A DNA stretch of 64,000 nt, taken from contig MCFL01000029.1 of NCBI GenBank assembly GCA_002102555.1, positions 248,001-312,000 of the forward strand, read 5' to 3'. Positions 43,324 through 54,200 of this stretch are shown here, piece after piece. The notes under the pieces are model-generated. The model saw only the letters and a program-made list of their open reading frames with translations, searched no databases and was not told the DNA's origin. This stretch comes from Catenaria anguillulae PL171 (Eukaryota; Blastocladiomycota; Blastocladiomycetes; Blastocladiales; Catenariaceae). The number at the start of each line of letters is the position of its first letter. The stretch's first letter is position 1. A program made the translations under genes and the position numbers.

Positions 43324-44288
43324 CAGCGTGCTCTGCGCTGGTGGACCTCCCTGCCAGCATACCCACCATTGAGCATCTGCTCCCAGGTCGCCCAAAGAAC
43401 CCCATCATCCGTTATCAACCTCTTGCCCCTTCTCTCGCGGTTGTTTCTGTCCATCCACCTTGTCGGTCGCGCTGATCTGTTCCTTGTCTCACCCTCTGAT
43501 GACATCCCCCTTGCCAGTGGTTTTGGCATAGTGGCACCACTCCCGCCTTGCAAGGCGAAGGTTGTGGGTTCGAACCCCACCCAAGTCATCTGGTGCACAT
43601 GTGGCTGCTTGGTCTCTGCTCCACATTGCCTCCTTCTGTCCCCTCGCCTTCCGGCCCCTGCACCTGCATTGCATGCACTCTTGCTTTGCCCACCCTCTGT
43701 TGGTGGATGTACAAGATTGGAATCAAGCCAAAGGCCCAAGGCCCCAAGCAAGTACCCAAGTGCCAAGTCCAAGGAGTTGTGTGTTTGTGTGTATGAGCTT
43801 GTGTCTTTGTGTATCAATGGTAAGATCTCCCTCAGTACATAGGCTGCTTGTATTTTTAAAAAAAAAACTCTGATGACATCCCCCTTGAGTCGGTTATTCC
43901 TTTCGACGTTTTGCACATTCTCAGACCCCACCTGCTCCGTTCTTGTGTTTTTACCCTTTCCCCTCTGATCTCTACCATTTTTTTTTACAACCAAGACAGC
44001 ACCACGACCCGGTTTGCAAACGCCGTAGCATCCACTCATCGCCTCCTTGCACCTTGGTGCCAAAGAAATGGGTGTGTTTTTCAAGCGCTCCAACGCCTTG
44101 TTGATTGTGTCGCCACGCGGTGTGCATCGCTTGGTCGCACGCTCCACCCGCTCACCACGCCGCGCCATGTCAGGCAACCGTACTATCATGTCGGCCAGCT
44201 TTTTGTCTGGGAGAGCAACGGCGCTGTTGTCTTTGGTCTCTGCGCCAATGTCGACCGCCGAAGTGACCCCAATGACACAATCCTCTTT
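43324..44288 (+). mobile_element. LINE C-family fragment (between RT and RNase H)
   Basis: Matches the LINE F/C region at 61305-61890 (CGTGCTCTGCGCTGGTGGAC; LLPLLSRLFLSIHLVGR). Broken by frameshifts and by a SINE-A insertion at 43514-43867. It ends at a SINE-B copy. Non-coding remnant. Confidence 0.75.
43514..43867 (+). mobile_element. SINE-A, full copy with 20-bp target duplication
   Basis: 354 bp. Flanks repeat CTCTGATGACATCCCCCTTG (43494-43513 and 43868-43887). The tRNA-like head has A box TGGCATAGTGG, an anticodon-like arm CTTGCAAGG and B box GGTTCGAACCC (about 43567-43577), the pol III promoter layout. The unrelated body ends CTTGTATTTTT and poly(A). Confidence 0.9.
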
Positions 44289-44582
44289 GTTTTTTTTTAA
44301 ATACAACCATCTTTGCATTTAGTGGAGACACAAGTATTTACACAAGTAACATAGACTCACACATGCCACCTACACACAACTCCCAAGGACTTGATGCATA
44401 ATGCGTGCTTGTTAACTTGATGCTTGGCTTGGCTAAAGCAACCACACACATTGGTGGACCAGGGCCTCGACTCACAAATGGAGGTGGACAAGATAGATGG
44501 AGGGCCAAGCGACTTGAGTGGGGTTTGAGCCCACAACCTTCGTCTTGCAAGACAGAAGTGTTACCACTGTGCCAAAACCATT
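44289..44582 (-). mobile_element. SINE-B copy
   Basis: Minus strand: head with TGGCACAGTGGTAACACTTC, CTTGCAAGACGAAGG and GGGCTCAAACCCC (a worn B box), then a body unlike SINE-A and an end TTGTATTT followed by poly(A). No clear target duplication was found. Confidence 0.75.
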
Positions 44583-45625
44583 GGCTTCCAAGACGCACTC
44601 TGGGAATGTGGTGTTGCCGTTCATGACCAAGTTGAGACATTGCTCTGCAAGCACGGCCTGACAGCCCATGCCCAGATGGCACGTGCCCTTGTGGACTTGC
44701 TGTTGACCAAGCAATCACTCTGTGCCACGGCAGCGTGCGTCATTCATCTCTCCGTCCGCCAACGATTCCCTCGGCTGGCGCCACTCCTGCCACACAGTGT
44801 CATGTGCACATCAGCCACTGTTTGGCAGGTGGTCTGGAAAAGATGGTGTGAGCTCTTCAGCCCGATTGGAGATGAGGATCCAGACGCCACCCAGTGCCTC
44901 TGCAACATTTGTCAGCAAGCACGTCCGGCGGCTGAGCAGCAGGTTTTGTTGGGCGATGACGTGTCCCTTGTTGCCGCGCACTACCTCCATGAGTGCCAAG
45001 CAGGCCTTCCCCCCTCCTTGGCAAGCAGTCGGTGGCTCTCCACCTGGTTCCCCTTGGCATTAGGCAGGCGCATTCAGCGTTTCCTGGCTTGGCAGCCCGA
45101 CAATTTGGCTTTGTGCACTCTCGACAACGGTTTGCATTGCATGTTGGTATGTTGTCTGGTACCCACCTTGTTTTTCCCCCTATCCTCTCTGTGGTCAGCA
45201 GTTCTTGTTGATATCACAATTATTGCATAGCTCAGAAAGAAAAAAAAAAAACTGGTTCTTGTTGTGCATGGATTGGTGTGGTGTTGGTTCCTTGCGATGT
45301 TGTTCCCCCCCTCCCCCCACCACTGCCTGTGTGACATTGTGTCCCTGCCCTCACGCTTCCTTGTCCTAGTTGCCCCTCTGCCCTGCTCTTGTGTTTCGTT
45401 TCTTTCTCTCTTTTTTCCTTGTGGTAATTGTTTTGTTCCAACATCCCTACCCCCCTCTGTATTTGTTTTCCCCTGCCGGTCTTTCTTTGACCCCTACTGC
45501 CACTCGCCTGCCCTTTCTTGCTTGCCTGTGCCTCCTCTTATGGGTGCTTAAGACCCCAGCCCAGTTGCTCTTGTTTCTTGTTCCTGAGCTTCCTTTGTTG
45601 GCAGTAGCGACTGGAAAAAAAAAGT
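44583..45625 (+). mobile_element. LINE G 3' part (C-terminal ORF2 and long 3' UTR)
   Basis: Coding remnant 44583-45230 matches other LINE C-termini (ALVDLLLTKQSLCATAACVI, VSLVAAHYLHECQAG), 5'-truncated. The 3' UTR has an internal A-rich run (45238-45250) that could be mistaken for an element end; the same order occurs in the copy at 13929-14459. The tail GGGTGCTTAAGACCCC...GCAGTAGCGACTGG plus poly(A) is shared with gag-only element 1. Confidence 0.78.
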
Positions 45626-45699
45626 GTCCAGTTGGTCAGTCTGTTGTTTGTTTCACAGGTTTCTTGAACATCCACCTGCAGCTGCGGCGATGACTGGCC

Positions 45700-45765
45700 T
45701 GGCAGTTTTTTTTTTATAATACAAGCAGCCAGTGGTTTTGGCACAGTGGTAACACTCCTGTCTGT
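45700..45765. repeat. Scrambled SINE remnant
   Basis: A minus-strand SINE-A end (T run, then ATACAAGCAGCC) abuts a plus-strand SINE head (AGTGGTTTTGGCACAGTGG). The two pieces face opposite ways, so this is a rearranged or foldback remnant. Confidence 0.55.
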
Positions 45766-45854
45766 CCAGAGTAGAAAAGGCAGTCTGAAAAATCTATGTA
45801 AAGCACCTCAAGCAAAGTCCTCAACACTTAACCTTCCAACGAATTCCGCCAAAC

Positions 45855-46326
45855 ATGGCCACGCTTGCCGAGCCCCCTGCCATGGGCGGCCTGGCTGCCC
45901 CAGGTCGCACCCCACCCAAACTGATTGACGCCGAAATGCGAGACAACGGGTGAGTCATCTTGGGCAACAATGAAAACGACAAGTACCTGGTCAAAGTCCC
46001 CAAGCACAAGATAGTCAATGGGGCCACCGGGATTGCCATGAAGATGCTGGCCGACGCCATGGACATGCAGCGGATCCCATACCGCGACCTCAGGAAGTGC
46101 CCTGGCCAGATTGGCGACTTTGTCAAGTTTACGTTCTCTCTCGCCGTCATGCCGCCAGATGCCATCAAAGTCAAGGGCCTTGGCAGGATGCGCATTGAGA
46201 AGCGTGGATGGGATGAGGTGGATGGCGAGAAGCGCCAGTTTGTTGGATTTGCTGGGCCACTGAGCAGGGGTGCCAGTCTGGGCGAGGTGAGGGAGTTTTT
46301 GTCAAAGCAGTGGGGCAAGCTGCAGG
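45855..46326 (+). pseudogene. LINE D gag, N-terminal part
   Basis: Starts MATLAEPPAMGGLAAPG at 45855, with one in-frame TGA at 45951, then YLVKVPKHKIVNGATG, MRIEKRGWDEVDGEKRQF and GFAGPLSRGASLGEV, homologous to the LINE B1 gag. Cut by a SINE-C insertion at 46327. Beyond the SINE the sequence jumps to a LINE C-terminal region (49285 on), so the middle of this LINE was lost. Confidence 0.75.
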
Positions 46327-46381
46327 TTTTTTTTTTTTTTAAAAGTTTAACCTCAGACAATTGCACTTATATGACATTCAA

Positions 46382-48616
46382 CCCCCTCTGATCTCTACCA
46401 TTTGTTTTTACGACCAAGACAGCACCACGACCCGGTTTTCAAACGCCGTAGCATCCACTCGTCGCCTCCTTGCACCCCGGTGCCGAAGAAATGGGCGTGT
46501 TTTTCACGCGCTCCAACGCCTTGTCGATTGTGTCGCCACGCGGTGCGGATCGCTCGGTCGCACGCTCCACCCGCTCACCACGCCGCGCCATGTCAGGCAA
46601 CCGTACTATCATGTCGGCCAGCTTTTCGTCTGGGAGAGCGACGGCGCTGTTGTCTTTGGCCTCTGCGCCAATGTCGACTGCCGAAGTGACCCCAACAAGA
46701 CAATCCTTTTATTTCGACACCTCCGGCCATGCTGTTGCCCACTGGCCCACCAAGTAGCGCCCAAGCCTGGCGGCACTCTGCTACACCTCTGCCTCGATTG
46801 TGACGACCCGCTCCAATGCAAATTTGCACATGACCGCCTGTTGCAACAGGCCAGACTGCACCACCGCAGTACCGCTTTCGCTCGCCCGGCCAGTCTCCGC
46901 TCTTCAATCAGTAGATCGACAGGATGGCCCAGTTGCCTTTTTGGTCCACGCTCCAGATTCTGCCCACCCACACCTGTGCCCATATGTCCAGCTGCTGCGA
47001 GAACCAGTGTTTGGCGATCCCAATCACGACGCGTCAGACTCCGGGGACCGCTCAAGCGCGGCGACGATGACGACCCACTACATGCCAGCGAGCTGGCTAT
47101 TTTCAAGTACCTGCCAACGTCGAATCGTGGCCCGTTCACGCGGGCGACGCGGAAGGTGCTTGATTGTTGGACCGATGGCTCACTCCAGCCTGCCACCAGC
47201 GCCTCGGTAACGCTTATGGGTTTTGGCGCACACTGCCCCACACTTGGCATTGAGCTTTTTGGCCGCCTCCCCACGGCACCAGCCAGCTCGACTCGTGCTG
47301 AGCTTTACGCTGTCTGCGCGCTCGCTGCATACCTGCCTCCAAGTTCTCGCGCCCGCGTCCACTCTGACTTGGCAGCAGCGTGTCTCCTTGTCACCACCAC
47401 ACTCTCTGAACCCACCACGATCACTGCCAAAATGCGCTCGCCGCCCACGCTGCTCGATCTCCTCCTTGTTTTGAGGGCAATTGTGTGCTGCCGCAACCTG
47501 AGCATCACCATAGTCAAGGTCAAAGGCCACTCAGGGGACTGCAACAACGACAAGGCTGATCAGCTTGCGTCGCGGGGGGCATCGGTGCCTCGGGCATGCA
47601 GGTTTAGCAAGGAATTCCTCGCAGAGATCGACTTTGGCGCACTGTTGCAGCTTGGGCACTTGCCAGTGTACACCAGCCTTGGCAAGGCGCTCCAGGCGGC
47701 ATCTCGGGCAGAAGCAAGGGTGCAGCTCACGAGCCATGTGTACAAGCTCATCCCGGAGCCCGACATGCTCATATTTGCAAAGGCCATTCGCAGTGGCCGC
47801 AAGCCCGCCTCGCGTGTCGCATCATTCTCCCTTGACTCTCTGGTCACTTTCCGCGTCAAGGTGCTCACGGGACGGCTCCCAACGCTTGCCCAATTGCACA
47901 TGTACTGGCCAGATCGCGCCCCGTCACCGCTCTGCACGCTGTGTGGCTCTTTGGATGACCAGCAGCATTGGGTGGTGTGTCCAAGGCTGGCTGACGAGCG
48001 GTGGGAGCTTGGTGTGGCGGCCCATGAGTGCGTTGAGCAACTTTTGCCAGGTGCTGACACAACTCTCGCAGTCCAGGCAAGAAGTGTGCTTGCCCACTTG
48101 TTGCACCCAAGTCGCCTGCGCGCAACAGCGGCGTGTGTAGTAGACTTGGCACTACGCAGAAGGTTCCCCGGACTTGCATCCCAGCTCCCGCGGATTGTGG
48201 CAAGTGTTTCGTTGCTCATCTGGTGCACGGTGTGGAAGCCCCGGTGTGAGAAGGTTGGCTCGATTGCTCCACCGGGCCAAGACAACCGAGGCGCGACCAA
48301 TTGCCTCTGCCAAGTATGCAGGACCAAAGGTCAACAACAACGTCAAGTAACGGCACCTGTGTCTGCAGCTGAAATTGCATGCCACTTCACGCACGAGTTG
48401 GCTGTTGGTGCCCCACCCCTCCTTGGTGCTGCCCAAGACGACATCAGGCCGCTTCCGTGGGCATTCTGGCATCACCTTGGTGCCATGCCAGGCCTGGCAC
48501 AACCGCTATTCGGACTTCAGCCATCAACAAAACGTTTCGTAAACCGGGTTGTGGTGCGCAGCTTGTCTGGGCCCCACACGACTTTTGTTCCTGTCCTCTC
48601 CCTGCCACAAACCTAG
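46382..48616 (+). pseudogene. LINE C ORF2 C-terminal part
   Basis: RNase H with DCWTDGS, TRAELYAV, HSDLAAA and VKGHSGDCNNDKAD, then the C-terminal motif CTLCGSLDDQQHWVVC and CVVDLALRRRFPGLAS. The end is VRSLSGPHTTFVPVLSLP. The segment ahead of RNase H needs two frame changes (about 46800 and 47050) to follow the homologous LINEs, so it is dead. Confidence 0.82.
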
Positions 48617-49063
48617 CCCCCCGACAGTCACCCCGCCCGCCTCACTCCCTCTTCTGAACTTGCGTTGGAAAAATGAAAACCACCGCAAAAAAAAAAAAAA
48701 AAAAAGATCGGATGTCTCACATGGACTGTTTGTTTCCCCCGCTCCCCTGCATCGATTGTCATACGCCCGTGCCTCGACCCCCCCCCCCCAACCTGCACTC
48801 TTGATGCTGCCTTTGCCCTCACCTTGATTTCTTGCCCTTATCACCATTGGCTTACATATTCTTCCTTCCCCCTCCCCCCTCCCCCCCCCCCGCCCCACTG
48901 TTGCCAACCGCTCCTTCCATTGTGTTGTGTGCCTGTTGCTGCCTCTGGCAGGTGTATTCTGAGTGTCTGTCTGAATTATCCACCCTTTCCCTTCCTCTTT
49001 GGGTGTTCAGAGCTGATACGATTTTATAAATACATGCAACGTGGTTAACAAAAAAAAAAAAAA
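46382..49063 (+). mobile_element. LINE C, 5'-truncated, inserted in SINE-C
   Basis: Flanked by an 11-bp duplication ATGACATTCAA (46371-46381 and 49064-49074). It starts in the RT-RNase H linker and runs through RNase H, the C-terminal domain and a 3' UTR with C-rich runs to a poly(A) ending CATGCAACGTGGTTAAC-An. Confidence 0.88.
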
Positions 49064-49418
49064 ATGACATTCAAGGACACACAACCACACAACACAATGT
49101 CTTGATGGAGATGGGAGGGAACTTGGGAAGTCTTGTGCTTTGACATAGGCATGACCACAGAGGGACATGCGATGCTTGTCTTGAGAGGACCAAGCGACTT
49201 GGGTGGGGTTTGAACCCACAACCTTCACCTTGTGAGGTGGGAGTGTTACCACTGTGCCAAAACCACTTGGCGGCAAGCTGCAGGTCGAAGGTTCTATTGA
49301 TATCCTCGGATCGGCCATTCGTAATGGTCGCAAGGCATCGGCCATGTTTGCATCATTTGCCGACGACGCATCAGCGTCAAGGTTTTGACAAGTCGCCTGC
49401 CAACTCGTGCTCAACTCC

Positions 49419-50890
49419 GGTAGCCCAACACGCAAATCGGTGAATAAAAGCAATTATCACTCTCAGCAATAGTCTTTAGAGCACCAAGCCACCCCAAAAC
49501 AGTCACCATCTCGCTGCCTGCCATGACCGACGCCATGGATGTTGATGTTGAGGCATCAGCATTTATGGCCTGGGTGGGACCAATCCCCCATTCTGTCCTC
49601 CAAGAACCTGCCCTGGCGCACCTCCAACGCACATACAAGGTCCTGTCCATCCTCAATCAACGCCTCCTCAGCGGAAATCGTTTCTACAAGGTCAAATTCA
49701 ACAACCAACAAGATTTGGCTGATGCCACCAGCAAGTCCCCCACGTTTTTCCGCGGCCAGTTTGTCCATGTCCTCAAGGATCTGCAGACTTGGCTTGACCA
49801 AAGGAGCGCCATGGAGAAGAATATCCAGGTGCTATGCAACTACAAGTCTGTGCACCATCTCCCCGCCCTTCTTGCCAAAGGCCATGTGCTCTTGGTTGAC
49901 AACTGCTGAGCTCGCCCATTTTCGCAAGTGCTTTGGCACTACACGGACCAAAAAGATGCAGCAGATGCTGTCTCGCTTGGCAAGTTGGCTGTCAACAGCC
50001 ACGATTTGTGTTTTGCCGCCAGTTCCGCAAGGCTTTGCTACTCATGTGGCGAGCCTGGCCACTACAAGGAGGCTTGTCCCACCAGGCCCATTGCCAAGTC
50101 GCCTCCCTCTGGGCCACGCCCCTTTGCCACGCCAACAAGTACCAGCAGTGTTAGCTATGCTGATGCTGCAAAAATGGCGGTCGAAAAGGTGGATAGGGTT
50201 GACAAGGATTTACGTGCAGAGGTGGCCGGCCTGTCGGCGCAGATTGGACGCATGCAAGAGCAACTCAACAAGTTTTGTGCCCAGCAGGATGTGCTGCTTG
50301 CGGCGCTTAAGCTGGGACTCGACAAGACAAACAAGGCAGTTGAGGAGGTTGAGGAACGCCTTGAGTCACTCTCTGGTTCAGTTGAGGGGCTTTTGGCTGA
50401 CTTTAACACCCTCAGCACCAAGTTTGACCTTGTTAAGGCCAAGGCCGAGGGCAACGTTTCGCCCAAAATTGACCTGGACCCGGACAGCCCACTTGTGCAG
50501 TTCATTGAGAACAGGATCATGCAGGTTGTTTACAAGGAGACCAAGGATTTGGAAGCCTGTGTTAACGACCTCTTTGAGAATGTCTTTGATCTTGAGAGGA
50601 AGTTGGAGAGGAGGTCACATGTGTCACCTCGCAAGAGGTGAGCTGTTGCACTCTGCTCTTCCCTTTTTGGTTGTTTTTGTTGTTCCTTCCCTTCCTTGCC
50701 CTCTTCCTTCCCCTTCCCAAGGTCTTAAGTGACCCCTACCACCACTTGCTTGCCTCTTTTCTTCTTGCTTGTGCCACATCAGTGGGTGTTTTGTATAATG
50801 AGCCTTCCTGTCTTCTCATGTCGCTGTGACTGGAGCCTTGTGTTGGGTTAATTGTCCAAATATATGTGGTAGTGACTCAAAAAAAAAAAA
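49419..50890 (+). mobile_element. Gag-only retroelement 2
   Basis: 1.47 kb, flanked by AACTCGTGCTCAACTCC (49402-49418 and about 50890-50906). Same plan as copy 1: short leader, one gag-like frame, a 3' UTR and poly(A) after GTGGTAGTGACTC. Sequence is clearly diverged from copy 1, so the two are members of an old, still-spreading group and not a recent duplication. Confidence 0.85.
49523..50641 (+). pseudogene. Gag-like protein of gag-only element 2 (one stop)
   Basis: Starts MTDAMDVDVEASAFMAWVGP. One in-frame TGA at about 49908 replaces the Arg codon of the first copy's DNCRARSF; the frame is otherwise open for 372 codons. Zinc knuckle CYSCGEPGHYKEAC, then SYADAAKMAV and a coiled coil. Readthrough or a recent mutation are both possible. 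Confidence 0.8.
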
Positions 50891-51257
50891 ACTCGTGCTC
50901 AACTCCACAAGTATTGGCCAGAGCGGGTACCGTCCCCGAATTGTGTGCTCTGCGGTGCTCTCGACGATCAACAGCATTGGCTCAAGTAACCCAACCAGCC
51001 GCCCCAAGGGACAAGGGACAAAGATCGAGGACGGCTGTCAACCACTCGCCATCGCCATCAGCAACTTCTTCCGGTGCAGATCACGATGGTCGTGGAAGGC
51101 AAAAGCAGAAGACAGCGGATGAACGCAACAACCAAGGCATCTAGTCGCGGTCACGCGATGCAACGCCGGTCCCAGCAGCTGGACGGTCGCTTCCCCTATT
51201 GGGTGGTGCAGCGGAAGCTGCCACAAGCCGCTCGGGTGAAACCTCGCAAGATCAACA

Positions 51258-54200
51258 ATGATACGCTTTGGACGAGTAGATGACCATGTTGGCAATGATT
51301 CACGGACTACGGCTCACAACATTTCTCCCCAATTAGACCCGGCTACGAATGGAATTAACAAAACTCGTTTTTACCGACAGAAACAGATTACAGCTCGCCT
51401 TACGGGTAACAAGAACAACAACAACGCTTCCATCGATGTGGACCAACACAAAAATCTCTCGCAATTCCCAGTCAACATTGTTATTGCAAACGTTCGCGGA
51501 TCCCAAGCTCAAGACCAACTTGTTTCCACCCTCAACTACGCCCAGCAGCAAGACGCAGGTATTGTGATCACGACAGAAACCAAGCTATCCAAAAAAGCAG
51601 CCCGCAACTTGGACTGCGCGACCCTCCTTCAGGACTGGATCATCAAGATTGCGCATGATGACAAAAGGGTACAGGGGTCGGGCCTGCTGGTGGCCATCGA
51701 TCCGAAACTGGCCAGCTACGTTGGCCGCTGGGCGACTTTTGGTGGGTACATCGTGGCATTCACACTCCAGGGCCAGGGAAATTTCCGACTTTGTGTAATT
51801 GGCGTGTACGCGCCACCACAGGAACCAAGCTTGCGTGCGGAGTTAGTCGACTGGATAAACACGGACAAGCGGCAAGCAGATGCAAGAGGGGAGCTCATTG
51901 TGGTTGCGGGAGACATGAACGAGCGTGACGACACACCATCCCAGCCGATTGGGACAGCCATGGAGGCAGGTGGACTACTCGACCTTGCGGTACACCTTGA
52001 CAAGGCTGTCGCAACGCATGAAGCGGGTGGACGACTCGATCGGGTGTACGTGTCGCCTGCAGCAACTTATGAGGTACTTGACATGTCAATTGTGCAAGCG
52101 CATGGATTTGATCATAGTCGACTTGTGCTTCGGACGGCTTTGGCGTTGAGGATGGACCGTGATTTGGCCCGGTTGCGACAGCAGGCGAGGAAACAGGCGG
52201 CGCGGTACGTCCCTGATGAGAGCAAAGTGAACAGCAAGGTGTGGGCATCGTCCATGTCCGGTGTGTTGGCTGACCTCGGCATTTCAATCGGCAACGGCGA
52301 CAATTTTCCTGCTTGGGTCGACCAGGATTCCCTGGAAGGTGGCGATGGCACCCTAGAAACGCTCATGGACCCGTCAATACCGATTCAACGTCGATGGTAC
52401 ACTTTCCAAAATGCCGTGCTAATGAACAAACGCACCAAGCTGCCGCACAAGAAACGATCCGCCGCGGAGTCACTTGGGTCCACCTTGAAGTCACCGGAAA
52501 GCAAGTCTTCTGCTGCACATGCTCTCAACACAGTTCGACGCCTCCTGGACAATCCGTTCTGCCAAATCAACCAAGACGAACGATCAGCACTTGATATTGC
52601 GGCGCCAGAGGTTGGTTCAAACATTTCGCACGACAATCTCACTCGTGTGCGTGAGCGCCTTTTGGAGGTTGTAGGAAAGGAATCAGCCGAGGAAAAGCGA
52701 CGCAAGATCGACGAAAGTGTTGACGAGCGTGCAAAGCGCTTCAGCACCAACCTTGGGTCCGTTGTACACTCGACACTGGAGCGTCGCCGCCCACCAAACA
52801 GTGTGGATCGGGTTGTGTCGGAAGAAGACGTCAAACTGCATCCAGATGAAATCAAGCAGGCTGTGGCGGCACATGTCCAAGGTTGGTATGGATACGAGGA
52901 GCTAGGGAATGTAGCGCAGGCACCGGAACCAATTAAGCGTGCATTCAAGACACTCGGGTGGATCCGCCGGTTATGGTGGGGCGGGGTAGAGAAGGAAATT
53001 GCCACGGCGGATGTTGCAGATGCACTAGCACGGGTCGAACTTGACAAAGCGCCAGGCAAATCGCAGCTGCAGTATCGACACTACGCGGCCCTAGGGTCGA
53101 TTGGCCACAAGATCTTGGCTCGGTTGTTCACGGACATGTATGTGGCAGAGTGGGTGCCCAACGAGTGGCGAAACGGCGTGATATTCCTGACACCCAAAAA
53201 GGAGGAAGGATATACCGGCGATGTTGACGCCATGCGCCCAATCACGCTGCTCGACTGTGCATCCAAACTGTTCAATGCAATCATGTGGCGCCGAATACAA
53301 GACGTGGCGGTAGAGAAGCAAGTGCTGCGTGGGGCGCGGTTTTCGGCGCTGAAGGGTACAGACACACGCTTGCCAATTGACATTCTGCATGGACTCGTTG
53401 CACAGGCTCAGGCAAAGGACAGCAAGGAGGAACTTTGGGCGTATTCTGAAGACAAGTCAAAAGCCTTTGACACAGTGCCGCACAGATTCGTCCGGGCAGC
53501 GCTGCTCCGATTGCGTTTACCCGACCGTTTTGTCGACTTCTACCGCCGCAACTTCCTGCAAGGGCGAACGGCAACCATTATTACAGCCTTTGGATTGACA
53601 GATCGCGTGTACTTGCACCGCGGCATACCTCAAGGAGCTGTGGAGTCGCCATTCCTTTGGAATTCATTCTACGACATTTTGCTGTGTGCCGTGCAAGACG
53701 AGTGCGAGGGTGTCGACTTGGAGATCAGAGTACCGGATATTGGCGATGGCACAACGTTTGGAAGTACAAAGGTGGTTGGTAGACGACGGTATGTGGCGAT
53801 AGGGTACATCGACGACGCAATCTTCTTTGCCAGGTTGCAAGAGCTCCTCCAGCAAGTCGTTGATTTGGTTGATTCCTTCAATGTGCTCGCCCGAGTTAAG
53901 GCAAACGCAAAGAAGGGCTTTGTCCTTGCGTTCAACACGAAGGATGGCGGCACTGGGACGGTCATCTCACAAGGAGTATCAGTACCAAGGGCGGGTCCAG
54001 GAGAGGTCAAGCGATACCTCGGTGTTTTCATTGATGGTTCTGGTCCTCGAAAAGCAACTGAGAGAGCAATGTTGTCCTCGGTTGACAGCGCGCTCAACGT
54101 GCTTCGGACAAAGCGAGTGCCAGCAAGGATCGCCATCTACCTCATCAACGCAGTCATCATCCCCTCGGTCGCTTACCGTGCCTACGGTTACATCCCATCC

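Larger units (their letters stand above)
46327..49271 (-). mobile_element. SINE-C, split by a LINE C insertion
   Basis: Flanked by the duplication GGCAAGCTGCAGG (46314-46326 and 49272-49284). The A-rich end and body tail are at 46327-46381; the body and tRNA-like head (B box GGTTTGAACCC on the plus strand at about 49207) are at 49064-49271. The 2.7 kb between them are LINE C. Net length is about 260 bp; same family as 62983-63227. Confidence 0.85.
49285..50982 (+). mobile_element. LINE D C-terminal remnant, split by gag-only element 2
   Basis: 49285-49418 encodes AIRNGRKASAMFASFADDAS and LPTRAQL-like codons; after the gag-only insertion the sequence continues at 50907 with HKYWPERVPSPNCVLCGALDDQQHW. 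It matches the C-terminal domain of LINE B/E. It ends abruptly where LINE E begins. Confidence 0.75.

Noticed and set aside
43520-43590. tRNA genes at the SINE heads (15134, 16930, 43520, 44520, 45735, 49210 and 63160)
   Set aside because: They have A and B boxes but no proper acceptor stem, and each continues into a SINE body with poly(A) and target duplications.
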